Assembly (NCBI GenBank): GCA_017458765.1
Contig: JAFSZZ010000141.1
Span: 1-40,559, forward strand
Source of the DNA: Lachnospiraceae bacterium
GTDB lineage: Bacteria; Bacillota; Clostridia; Lachnospirales; Lachnospiraceae
Direction: 5' to 3'
DNA length: 40,559 nucleotides
Under the pieces are notes generated by a model. That model was not told the origin of the DNA. It did not search any database and was given only the letters and a program-made list of their open reading frames with translations. Each line of letters starts with the position of its first letter. The first letter of the stretch is position 1. The position numbers were made by a program, and so were the translations under genes. Positions 16,911-28,200 of the stretch are shown here, in pieces.

Positions 16911-18230
16911 ATGGCGTATTTGAATTTTTGTCTGCAGTTTTTTGCAACTATTTCCATGTTGATAGTGTTTGAAGGCAACGTAAGGGGCGGATACAAGAGA
17001 TCGGCAAATACGAACCTTTTCTTCCTGATGCTCTTAAGCGATATACTTATGCTGTTTACGGGGGCTCTTGATAACTATGTATTATATCAGAATTCGTTTT
17101 ATGAGAAGCATAAGTGGGTAGAAGCTCTTCTTTCAGGCATAAGTGATATGGCGTATTTCCTTGTGCTCTGTTTCTTTATCCTCTATCTTGATTTTTATGC
17201 ACGCGAAGGCAAAAAGATAAGCGTTCCTGCACTGGTCGGAAGCATAGTAAGCGCAGTATACGGGGTATTCTGGTTTGTGGCCGATTTCGTCGGAGGGATA
17301 TATACTCAGGATGCCGATTCCATCGCTTATGAATCGTTATATATGATAGGCCAGATAGGAGGTTATGTTACGGGACTTCTTTCAGTTAGCATATTTTTAC
17401 GCAGATGGAAGGAATTCAACAGGCGTGAGAGGATCGGTTTTGCGATGTTTATATTTGTCCCGCTCATCGGTTCACTGTTTAAGGGTATATTTAAAAATAT
17501 CACCATAATGCCGATCCTTGTTACGATATCGATCGTATTCATACACAGTTTCATACAGATGAACAGGGAGATGCTCTTAAGACAGCAGGAGACCGATTTT
17601 GCTATTATGCAGGCAGACCTGATTATGAACAGGTTAAAACCGCACTTTATATATAATGTCCTTAATACGATCTATGCTCTGTGCGACATCTCGGCAGATG
17701 AGACCAAACAGGCGATCTCAATGTTTGCAGTATACCTTCGGACCTCTCTTGTGGACATTGATTCACACCGCCTGATCCCGTTTGAGGAAGAACTTGAAAA
17801 CGTCAGGAATTATCTTAAGATAGAGAAGCTAAGGTTCGGTGATAAAATAGATGTCGGATATGATATAAGAACGGTTGATTTTACAATACCTCCGCTCACA
17901 CTTATGACTATAGTGGAAAATGCCGTGCGGCACGGCATAGAGAAAAAACCCGGCGGGGGAAGGATCATAATAGCTTCAGGCGGAGACGAGAACGGATACT
18001 TTGTAAAGGTAAGTGATAACGGAGACGGCTTTGATACATCATCGGTGTCACTGAGCGAATTTAAGACTGACGAGAACGGCAGAAGACATGTGGGTCTGTA
18101 CAGTACGGCATACAGGCTTAAAAATATGTGCAACGGATCGCTGAAACTTGACAGCAGTCCGGGCGAAGGTACAGTAGTGACACTTGAGATAAAAGGGGGA
18201 TCCATAGATGAGGATTCTGGTAGTAGATAA
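16911..18230 (+). CDS. LytS/YesM-type membrane sensor histidine kinase
   Basis: The protein has 439 residues with AAGAAGG before the ATG. Six or seven hydrophobic segments fill residues 1-215. There is no large outer loop, so the signal is probably sensed in or near the membrane. A His_kinase-type domain follows, with phospho-acceptor H245 in LKPHFIYNVLNTIY, then an ATPase domain with the N box VENAVRHGIEKKPGG (near 335) and the G box DNGDGFD. This is the family paired with LytTR or AraC-type regulators. Here the partner, overlapping by 23 bases, has a SARP-like output domain. The pair most likely governs the large secreted proteins downstream. Confidence 0.9.
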   Translation: MAYLNFCLQFFATISMLIVFEGNVRGGYKRSANTNLFFLMLLSDILMLFTGALDNYVLYQNSFYEKHKWVEALLSGISDMAYFLVLCFFILYLDFYAREGKKISVPALVGSIVSAVYGVFWFVADFVGGIYTQDADSIAYESLYMIGQIGGYVTGLLSVSIFLRRWKEFNRRERIGFAMFIFVPLIGSLFKGIFKNITIMPILVTISIVFIHSFIQMNREMLLRQQETDFAIMQADLIMNRLKPHFIYNVLNTIYALCDISADETKQAISMFAVYLRTSLVDIDSHRLIPFEEELENVRNYLKIEKLRFGDKIDVGYDIRTVDFTIPPLTLMTIVENAVRHGIEKKPGGGRIIIASGGDENGYFVKVSDNGDGFDTSSVSLSEFKTDENGRRHVGLYSTAYRLKNMCNGSLKLDSSPGEGTVVTLEIKGGSIDEDSGSR

Positions 18231-19002
18231 TGAAGAACTGGCTGTAAGAACTCTGTGCAACACTATAAACAAGGTGATCCCGAATACTGACATAACGAGC
18301 GTTACTGATTCGAGAGAAGCCCTGGATGCGGCCTTTAAGATAAGACCCGAAATAGCTTTTCTTGATATAGATATGCCCGGAGTGAACGGATTGATGCTCG
18401 CGAAAGCCATAAAGGAACAGGTGGATCCCAAAACAAATATCATATTTACTACGGGATACAGCGAGTATCTGGAGGAGGCTTTCACGAGACTTCGCGTAAG
18501 CGGCTATCTGCTGAAGCCTATAACACCTGATATGGTTAAGAGTGAAATTGATAACTTGCGTTATCCCATTGAACTCAAAGGCCAAAAGAGGATACGTATC
18601 CGCACGTTCGGGACGTTCGAAGTATATGTTGATGATAAGCCTGTCAATTTTCACTACAGTAAGACCAAGGAGCTGCTGGCCTGTCTTGTCGACAGCGGAG
18701 GCATGTGTTCGATAGCCGGACTGCAGGACATCCTGTGGGAGGATACAGATGATAAGGCGGATCACAGATCCTATCTTCAGAATATGGTAAGTGATCTTGT
18801 GAAGGAATTCGGAAAACTGGGCTGCAGTGATCTGATTATAAGAAAGTACGGTGAGATCGGAATAGACTCATCGAAGATCGACTGTGATTATTATGAATAC
18901 AGACAGGGAAACCCTGCAGCGGTAAATGCCTTCAAAGGTATCTATATGTCTCAGTATTCATGGGCGGAGAATACGCTCGGAAATCTGCTGTTCCATAAAT
19001 AA
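18208..19002 (+). CDS. Response regulator with SARP-like DNA-binding domain
   Basis: The protein has 264 residues with GGGGGA before the ATG. The receiver domain (1-115) has phospho-acceptor D53 in FLDIDMPG, conserved Asp7 and the Lys of LLKPI. Residues about 128-215 form a winged helix of the OmpR/SARP kind (IRTFGTFEVYVDDKPVNF; SKTKELLACLVDSGG; IAGLQDILWED). The end (DYYEYRQGNPAAVNAF, YMSQYSWAENTLGNLL) resembles only the first helices of a bacterial transcriptional activation (BTAD) domain, so this domain is short. It overlaps the kinase by 23 bases. It probably binds the 11-bp-phased repeats before the giant secreted protein gene. Confidence 0.85.
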   Translation: MRILVVDNEELAVRTLCNTINKVIPNTDITSVTDSREALDAAFKIRPEIAFLDIDMPGVNGLMLAKAIKEQVDPKTNIIFTTGYSEYLEEAFTRLRVSGYLLKPITPDMVKSEIDNLRYPIELKGQKRIRIRTFGTFEVYVDDKPVNFHYSKTKELLACLVDSGGMCSIAGLQDILWEDTDDKADHRSYLQNMVSDLVKEFGKLGCSDLIIRKYGEIGIDSSKIDCDYYEYRQGNPAAVNAFKGIYMSQYSWAENTLGNLLFHK

Positions 19003-19036
19003 GGCAGTATAAGTTCAGTATATGACCTTTCATAAG

Positions 19037-19077
19037 AGCCCGTATTTCAGAACAATAAGTTTGGAATGCGGGTTTTT
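19037..19077 (+). terminator. Intrinsic terminator after the two-component genes
   Basis: CCCGTATTTC (19039-19048) pairs with GGAATGCGGG (19063-19072), with two G-U pairs, extended by AG against TT and followed by TTTTT to 19077. It separates the regulator gene from the promoter of the giant secreted protein. Confidence 0.85.
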
Positions 19078-19136
19078 AAAATATTTAGAGAAAAGTTCCG
19101 TTTATTTTATAAATGATATCACAATGTATATCAAGA

Positions 19137-19169
19137 GTGACATTTGGGTGACAGTTCATCTGATATAAT
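19137..19169 (+). promoter_or_regulatory. Promoter with 11-bp-phased GTGACA repeats (candidate SARP operator)
   Basis: GTGACA occurs at 19137-19142 and 19148-19153, an 11-bp step with 9 of 11 positions shared between units. An extended -10, TGA-TATAAT, has its hexamer at 19164-19169, and the -35 position (CATTTG) is poor. SARP activators bind 7-bp repeats with 4-bp spacers just before the -10, which is the layout here. It is the only clear promoter in the 263-base gap 19003-19265, and lies about 95 bases before the start of the giant gene. Confidence 0.65.
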
Positions 19170-19265
19170 ATATTAGTATGTTTTATATTGGAAATAATAT
19201 ACACATCACAGGGATATACTCGATAAATAAGATCAAAACACGGAAGTGAAAGGAGCAGTAATCTT

Positions 19266-22200
19266 ATGACGGAGAACATGATGGATCGTTCAAACTTGAG
19301 CACAAGGGGAAGGGTTAAGCGGTTTACGGCTTTTATGCTGATACTTGCAATGCTCATAACCGGTCTGCCCGTATCGGGCTTTAACCTAAAGGAAGTAAAG
19401 GCGGAAGATCCGCCCGAGACCGGTGAATATACGGGAGGAATGCAGTATTACGACTATATGACGCAAAAGTGGTCGGAATTTCTGTGGTACCGTTCGTTTG
19501 AAAGTTTATGGGAGGCGGCCGTAAGCCATCCGGGACAACAGGTGTATGTTAAGCTGTTTAAGGATGTAAAGGCCGATAATACCAAATACAGATCCTTCGG
19601 TAAGGGTAAGGGTTTCAAGGATGGAGCCATATACGTACCCAAGGGCTTGTCGATCAGGCTCGATCTTGCCGGACACATGATAGACAGGCATCTTACTCTC
19701 TATGATCTGTCAGATCCCCGTAATTACTGGAAAGGTTATTCTGTTATAAGGGTAGACGAAGATTCAACGCTCACTGTAGAGGATTCAAAACCCTATGTGC
19801 AGCATGATGGGTATTATGATGAAGATCTCGGCGTATGGTTCCCTCAATACCGTTACAACGATCTTGTTACCTATCCTTCGAAAAAAATAAATCTGAACAG
19901 AGTTGTTCCGATATACGGCGGTATTATCTGCGGCGGAGCGGCTACATACGGTGGCGGCATCTCCAATAGCAGCAGGAACGCGGGAATAATACTGGAAGGC
20001 GGAAATATTGTCGGTAATGTGGCAAAATACGGCGGAGGACTGGGCGACGACTGCGCACGCGTATGGATAAAGGGAGGAACGATAGCATATAACTATGCTG
20101 CCGAAAACGGCGGAGGTGTATTTACGAAGTCTGCCGAGAATAAATGGCGTGACGTAGGAGATGATTCACAGGATCTCCTGATGACGGGCGGCGTTATCAT
20201 GCGCAATACCTGTAAGAATCAGGGCGGCGGTGTGTACGCCGACTGTACCGATCATGCCATAAGCCTGAGCAGGAAGGTCATGCAGTTTAATGACGGAGTT
20301 ATCTGTGCAAACTATGCCAATGAAGGAGGCGGTCTGTTCCAGAACCAGGGAAGGGTGGAACTTAACGGAGGACTTATAAACGGCAACTGGGCAAAGAAAT
20401 CAGGCGGCGGTGTATATGCAAACGGATATATGGACAACCTCATACAGGGCCGCGACAACCTGCTTGTTATAAACGGTGCAACGATAACGGAAAACACAGC
20501 CAATTGGGGCGGTGGACTGTATGTCAATACCAAGAAATGTAAGATCGGGTCGGCAACGATAACGAATAATGAGGCCCGATACGGTGCGGGATTGCCCGGC
20601 GGAGGTATTTACATAGCAGATCAAGATTTTCTCCAATTTACGGGCGGTAAGATAATAGTACAGGATAATGTTCAGACACCTACAGGTGCCAGATCCAATA
20701 TATCATGTGAGAACCTCAATGATTTCAACGGTGAACATAATTACAATCATACGTTGGGAAGCGGAAGCTGCGTCTATGTTAATTTCCGCAATAAAACCCT
20801 TGTCGAAGGTCTGACTTTCGGCGATTATCTGTCCGGTACACCGGGTACCATACAGCTTGATGATGACAGATTCTATGCTGTCCCGAATGAGGACTCCGCG
20901 AGATACTGGGTTGTGATGAAAAACTATTATCAGAACTGGAGAATTAAGATGAAGGTGGGCAATGAACCCGCCGCGGCTGTCGGGGATAAGGAGTACTCGT
21001 ATAAAGACAAAACCGGAAAAGATGCCAAAGCCATTGCCAAAAGAGGAGAGGTTGGTTATGCATCCGTTATAGATATGAGAGATATGCGCACATCATATTA
21101 TTATACGGATGCGTACTTCAGGACTTATCAGGATGGTACTGGTGCCAATGTATATGACCATCATCTTGCGACGATGTCGGCAGCCCTTGCCATGTCTGCA
21201 TTCAGAAGGCCTTATAAAGGCGCGGAGAATCAGGGTAAGAATGTCAGGGAACTTATGGAAAACCTGGGGATGAGCGATATTGAGCTTACATATCCCGAAC
21301 CCGCAAGAAAGGGTGATAATGACTATACCATAGGCTATGCCATCGGAAAAAAGACACTGACGGAAGGCGATAACAAGGGTAAGACACTTATAACCATCGC
21401 TACACGCGGTGCCAATTACATGACCGAGTGGGGTTCAAATACTACGCTCAATTATAAGGACTATTTCAAAAGACAGGCAGCGGGTTTCTCGGATGCCGCA
21501 GATAAGGTTACACAGGGTGTAAGTGATTATCTCAGCAAACATAATCTGAACGGTAAAAGTGAAGAAATTGTTTTCTGGATAACCGGTTATTCAAGAGGCG
21601 GTGCCACAGCAAACCTTACGGCGCAGAGACTTACAGACCGATATAACGGAAACGAAAACGGTGACGGTAACCGTGTATATGCCTATCCGATAGAGGCTCC
21701 GCAGGGAGCATACCAGCGATATGCGAGCGGAACCGGATATGGTAATAGACCCGAAAAGGAACCGAAGGAGTACAAAAACATTCATAATATAATAAATCCC
21801 TCCGATCTGGTTCCATTGGTCGCACCCGCTGCCATGGGATTTTCACGTTTCGGAGTGGATCATCTGATCCCGGGAAATACCGATCTGTCTGATAACAGCC
21901 CTTTAAAAATCCCGTATGTGGCTTATTCTGAAAACGGGATCAATACGGCTTATAAAACAACAAAGGAGGAAATGGTAAAACAGCTGGCCGCAATAGATAC
22001 AAGGATAGGCTTCAGCGACCGTTTCCAGCATTCTACCATGTCCTTTATCAATAGTAAGATCAGCGGTCATGATATGATCAACCTGAACGGAGATATGGAT
22101 GCACCTGAGAACTGGTATGGCGGTTTTCTGCAGGGATTGTTACACTATGCCCTGATATCGGACCCCGATGAAAAGAAGAGCAGCACAGTGCCACAGATCA

Positions 22201-25200
22201 CATACAGGACACTTTACAGCGAAGCGGCCCCGGTCGGACTTGATGCCAATGGAGTACCAAGGTTCGCGTATGGAGACAGAAATGCTGAAAAAGTGAGTGT
22301 TCAGACAGCAATTGAAACTGCCATAGTACTTGTTTTCGGACTTGATGATGAAACATCGAAAAAGCTCACCGACAGGCTGGGCAGATGTTCGGTTGCCCTG
22401 GATAAGGGCTTCAAATGCTCAGACGGTGAAACTCTTGATATGGGAGCCATGTATACCGGTTTCATCAGGAAATGGAAGGGACTTAAAACATATGAAAAGA
22501 ATGCAAAGATAAAAGAACTGTGGGAGCTTGTATCCCTTGCCGGGCTTGATTCCGTGCTTTCCAAACAGCAATATACCGACTTCAGGAAGATTTTCCCCGT
22601 TCTTGTTGATTTTGCAATGAAGTCGGTATCGTGGGACTGGGAAAAGGCCAACAGCAATAACTTAGGAACACTGCTTGCCAATGCGGAAACGATAGCAGAG
22701 GCGCATTATCCCGAGGTCAATCTCGCATGGCTGCGCGCACAGGACAGCTTCTTTAAAAATGACGGGAAGGATATCTATATCGGACGCAGGGTCGTTTTCG
22801 ATCCTGTTCAGGCAATTGATACAAAAATCACAAATAAAGACGGAAAAACCGCTAAGAAATCTCAGGATGCCGAAGTGTATGATACCTATCTCGAGGATGA
22901 GATCAGGCTCAATCTGTCCACTAAAACGTCCGGAGCAAAGATTCTCTATACTCTGAACGGAGAAGATCCCAAGCTCCGCTCATACGGTGTGAAGGTATAT
23001 GACAGCCCGATAAGGCTTACAAGCAAACAGGGTGTAAGGAAACTCTACAATATCCGTATGGTTGCATGTAAGGACGGAGTATACAGCCCTGAAACAAATT
23101 ACAGATGTGACGTATATCCGGGCGGTGATAAGTATACGTTGACTGTAAGATATGAGGGTGACAGGAGTGAAACTTTCAGGTTAAGAAAGGGTGACACGAT
23201 AGAATTATTCAAGACTACCAAGGACAGAACATATAAATGGAAGTCCTGGGATCTGGTATCTTATTCCGGTTCGGGCGAATCAGAAAACAGTGATGACAAT
23301 GACTGGGATAAGATGAGCAAGAAGAAGGATGCGGAATTAAAGAAGCTCATCAAGGAAGACGGGCAAAGATCCACAAAGCTGGAAATGCCCGCGAAAGATG
23401 TGGAGATCGAAGGTGTATATGTAAAGCTTGCGGATAATGTGCATTTACAGTACGAACCGCACACGCGTTTCACTAAAGACTCAAAGGTGGAATGGTGCGT
23501 CGAAACGGAAGAAGAAAATTTCTGCAGTCCTGGTTACGTGCTTCCTGCGGATGCGGATGAGGACGATTATACGATAGTTGATGCTTATCCCAGATTATAC
23601 GTGTATGGGAACGGTTCGTATGGACAGTTGATACAATTGGAATTTGTTCCGTCGGTCATGTCTGAAGATATGCCGGAATTTACTGACATTTCCCTTGATG
23701 AAGATGTTCCGGATGATATGTTTGTTGCGGCGAGTGCAGACGGTGTTATGGATCTGTACATAAATGATGTGTATGTGGCAAATGGGACAAGGCATAAAAC
23801 AAATCGTACAGGTGACGGGACACCTTACGGAATTATAGAAGCGATAAATAAGAATTCAGAGATGTGTGCGAGGGTAAGCTTTGAGGAGTTCCCGCTTATT
23901 TCTGCCGAGTTCGGAAAAACAGATCATTTATTCGTATTTGAAAACGGTACGAAAAAGGAAGATATATTAACCAAATTCCCGGAGTTTACAAGCTTTAAAT
24001 CCGGCGGATGCTCATACCTTATAAAAAATATCTGGCCCGATGATCTTCTTAAGAACTATGATCCGAACAAGTCGTCGACACAGAAATTTGAGATCTATGC
24101 GCAGCCTGACGAGAAAGATTTTGCGGATAGATATCCGAACCTTAATACGGGTGATCTCAGGATATTTGAAAAGTACAGAACCGTAAAGCCTAAATGCACT
24201 ATCTCAGTAAAAGGATATGCTAACGCATACATTCCATGGATATATATTGAAAGGGCTCAGGGTGATTCGGGTGAAGGTACGAAGTCCAATCCTTATACAA
24301 AAGACGTAAGTATAAGAATCAAAAACAGCCGGTATAATGAGGGGCTCAAGAACTGTACGCTTCATTACAGCGTTGACGGCGGAAAGACCTACGAGACGTG
24401 TTCGGAAAATGAGGTAGTGATACAGCTTAACAATCCCAAGACGGATAAGGATGGATGTGCGACAATATGCGCATATGTGACGGCTGACAAAGTCTGGGGC
24501 GGAGGCTCCTCTCCACGGGTGCAGAAGTTCTATTTAAAACCGACCAGAAATGTAAATCTGAACCTTGCCCTGTTAAGCGGAATGTTTAAGAGCCGCTATG
24601 GCAGGAGATGGACCGTGTCCGAGAACGGTCTTGGCGGAACGATCAAAGCAAGCCCTGCCAATGAATCCGTATACTTAAACGGCGTTATGTATTACAGCAA
24701 GTATAAGGATATCGGTCTTATCAGACAATACGAGATCAGATATGGAAACAAAGATCCCGAGATAAAGGAAGTAAAGAACCGCTATTCGGGACTTGAACTT
24801 ATCAAATTAGGGGATATAACCAGAGATGCTCACGATAGGATCGAGGATGTAACGATATCCGGTATATATGATCTCGGTATAGATAAGGTTAAGCTCGAAC
24901 TTGATGAAGACAGGTCGGTGGATAAAATATGGGTACACACCTATGTAGATGAGAATGGTAACAGACCTTCCGATGAACTGATAGAGCTCGACGAAGATAA
25001 ATATGAAGCTGAACCCGGTGAAAATCCTAACGAGATCATTATAAAGCTTAAAGAGGGTGAGGGCTATTCATGGTGTTCAACAGGTACGATAAAGAAGGCG
25101 GATGATGATACCGTTATCGGCAGCCTGAACGCGAAGGACGGTACATGCTCATACGAACTGAGAGTAGAACTGCGCGATGAGTACAAAGAGTATCCAGTAT

Positions 25201-28200
25201 GGATCGGGCTTACGGCTGAAGATGATCCTTCGGGAAATGATTATGTACTTGAATATTTCAAAAAGGGTGAAACAGTAAACCTGACCGCGCCGGATTGGGA
25301 ATCACATACATTCAGAAAGTGGACTGCACCGGAAGGCATTACAATAACAGATCCTTACAGTGCTGATAGTGCTTCGTTTACAATGTCTGAAAATGAAGTG
25401 AAGATCAGTGCAGAGTATGACTGTTATAAGAATATTGATAAGCTTACTCTTACTATACCCAGGGTGCTTCCATATAATGAACTTCCCGACGGAAGTACGG
25501 CAGGTGTTGAAGACGTAGACGGTAAAGTTGTTGCCACTGCTTCATTTGAAGGGTGGCAGGATAAGGTTCCCGGATTTAACAGGGAGATCAAGGCAGTAGT
25601 TAAACTGATACCGCAAAAGGGCTATGAGTTTCATGAAAAAATCGGATCGGATATTGCGGTGGATACAAGCTTCAAGGTTAAGATAGGAGATGCCGAAGCT
25701 GTTGATAATGCTGTAGTGGAGGCATCGCTTCTTGATGACGGAAGCGTGCTTACCGTCATAAAGCAGATAACGGATAAAGGCAGTGTTGCTTCGATTGATT
25801 GGAGAACTACCGAGATATCGGTATCCGCGAATGCGATAAACGGCGATGAAGACCTGCTTGGACTGGTACCCGATACGGTTACCGTCAACTGCACAAATCC
25901 GGAAGCAGGAGGGGCTTTCATACCGGTTGCTCTGGCGGTAAATAAGAGCGCTCCTTCAGCTCCGTATTCTCCGGAGATCACAGATTATACTATAGAGGCT
26001 GCATTAGCCGAGAGCAGTGCTAAAAACGATCTTAATTTCGGTGATGTAGCACAGACACAAACCTACACCATCATTCTTACAGAAGCTCCGTTGGATATAA
26101 AGAGCATTGACTGGGGCATTTATGAGGACATCAGAATATCTAAAGATGCAACGGAAGATAATGCAAAGAATTCTGCGCCCGGTGAAGTGTGGGCAACATT
26201 TACAAGGGGAGAAGATCCCACTGAGATAACGATGTCTGTTTCTGTAAATAAATCGTGCATCAGGGATGCAGGAACCTTCATCGTAACGTCTGAACTCGAT
26301 ATAGAGGCGGATGTTGAGGGAACAAAAGGTTATACCAATACAGGTAATATTCCTTTGAGTCACGATTATACATTAAGGATACCGGATTACCATAGTGTGT
26401 TTGTTACGGACGGTACGGCTGAAGGTAATACTGACAGAAACTTTGACAAACCCGTATGGGTGGCTGATGCGTCCGTTCCCGGCAAGGGTGAGCTTAAATG
26501 GCTTGAGAAGGATGATGTCGTGAATGCCGTAGCAAAGGTTAAGAAAGACTTCAGGTTTGTCAGGTGGGATGCATCCGGTATAAGCATCGATGAAGAAAAG
26601 CTTACAGATAAAGTGCTGTGCTTTGACATGACGGGTAATGATGTGAGACTGACTGCGGCATATGATAAAGCTATCGATGATATATCACCGGAGATATCGG
26701 CAGACAGGACCCGTGTTGAATCCGTAAACATAAACGGGTCGGGAGTCCTTGATACAAATGTTTATAAGTGGAGCGTATCGGGTAATAAAGTAAGCATTGA
26801 GATCAGGAAAGGCTGCGGCTGGTTCTTCGGAGAAAAAACGAAGCTTAATGAAAATGAAGTCGTTCTTCAGAACATCAACAGAACGAGCGATTACAGTGCG
26901 GACTTTATAATGTGGCCCGAGGACAGGCCTGAAGAAGATGAAGACAGCAAGAATATTGATGAGCTTACTCTCACAATTCCCAAGGTTCTTGCGTATAATG
27001 AACTTCCTGACGGAAGTACGGCCGGTGCTGATGCAGTAGACGGTACTGCCGTTGTCACTGTTTCATTTGAGGGCTGGCAGGATATGGCATCCGGTTTTAA
27101 CAGGGAGGTTAAGGCGGCTGTTAAACTGACGCCTGAAAAGGGTTATGAGTTCAGTGCAAAACCCGGATCGGATGTTGCGGTCAATACGAGCTTCAAGGTT
27201 AAGATAGGAGATGCGGATCCCGTTCCAAATGCCGTGGTGAAGGCTTCACTACTTGATGACGGAAGCGTGCTCGCTGTCATAAAGCAGACAACGGACAAAG
27301 GTGTCGTCAACTCGGTTGAGTGGGGAACCACTTCAATATCAGTATGTGAAAATGCGATAGAAAGCAATGAGGATCTGCTTGGACTTGTACCGGAGAAGGT
27401 CATTGTTAAATGTAATGATCCGAAAACCGGCGAGCCTCGTATATCGGTTGTTATCGGAGTGGAGAAGAATGCTCCGGATCCGTCATATGATCCGATGTCC
27501 GATTCTTCTTATGAGATAACCGCAGTATTAAAGGACAGTGAGGTTAAACTGGATGATCTCATTTTTGACGGAACAGGATCAACACAGACCTATACCATTA
27601 CCCTTACCGAAAAGCCTCTTAATGTTAAGAGTATCGACTGGGGCATTGATGATGTCATCAGGGTATCAAAGGATACTACGGAAGATGATGCAAAGAATTA
27701 TGTACCCGGAGAGGTATGGACAACCTTTACGCGGGAAGATGATACAGAGATCACTATATCTGTTCCGGTTAAAAAACAATGCACCAATGAGATGGGAACC
27801 TTCATTGTAACGGCTGAGCTGGATATAGAAACAGATGATGCGGGAACAGAGGGTTATACAAATACAGGGAATATTCCTCTGACACATATGTATTCACTTG
27901 AGGTTCCCGAGTATCACAGTGTTTATGTGACGGATGGTACAGCTGATGGCAATACTGACAGAAGCTTTGATAAGCCTGTGTGGGTGACTGATGCGGCTTC
28001 TTCCAATAAGGGTGAACTCAAGTGGCTTGAAAAGGATGATGTCGTGACTGCCGTGGCAGCGGTTAAGACAGGCTGTAAGTTTGTAAAATGGGATGTATCA
28101 GGTATCATTCTCGATGAAGACGAGCTTACGGATAATGTACTGTGCTTCGGCATGACAAGTGATGATGTGAGCCTGACTGCAGTATATGATAAGGCCATCG

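Noticed and set aside
19003..19265. Longest gene-free stretch, checked for tRNA, small RNA or a riboswitch
   Set aside because: Apart from the terminator (19037-19077), the promoter with repeats (19137-19169) and the ribosome binding site, I see no fold or conserved motif.
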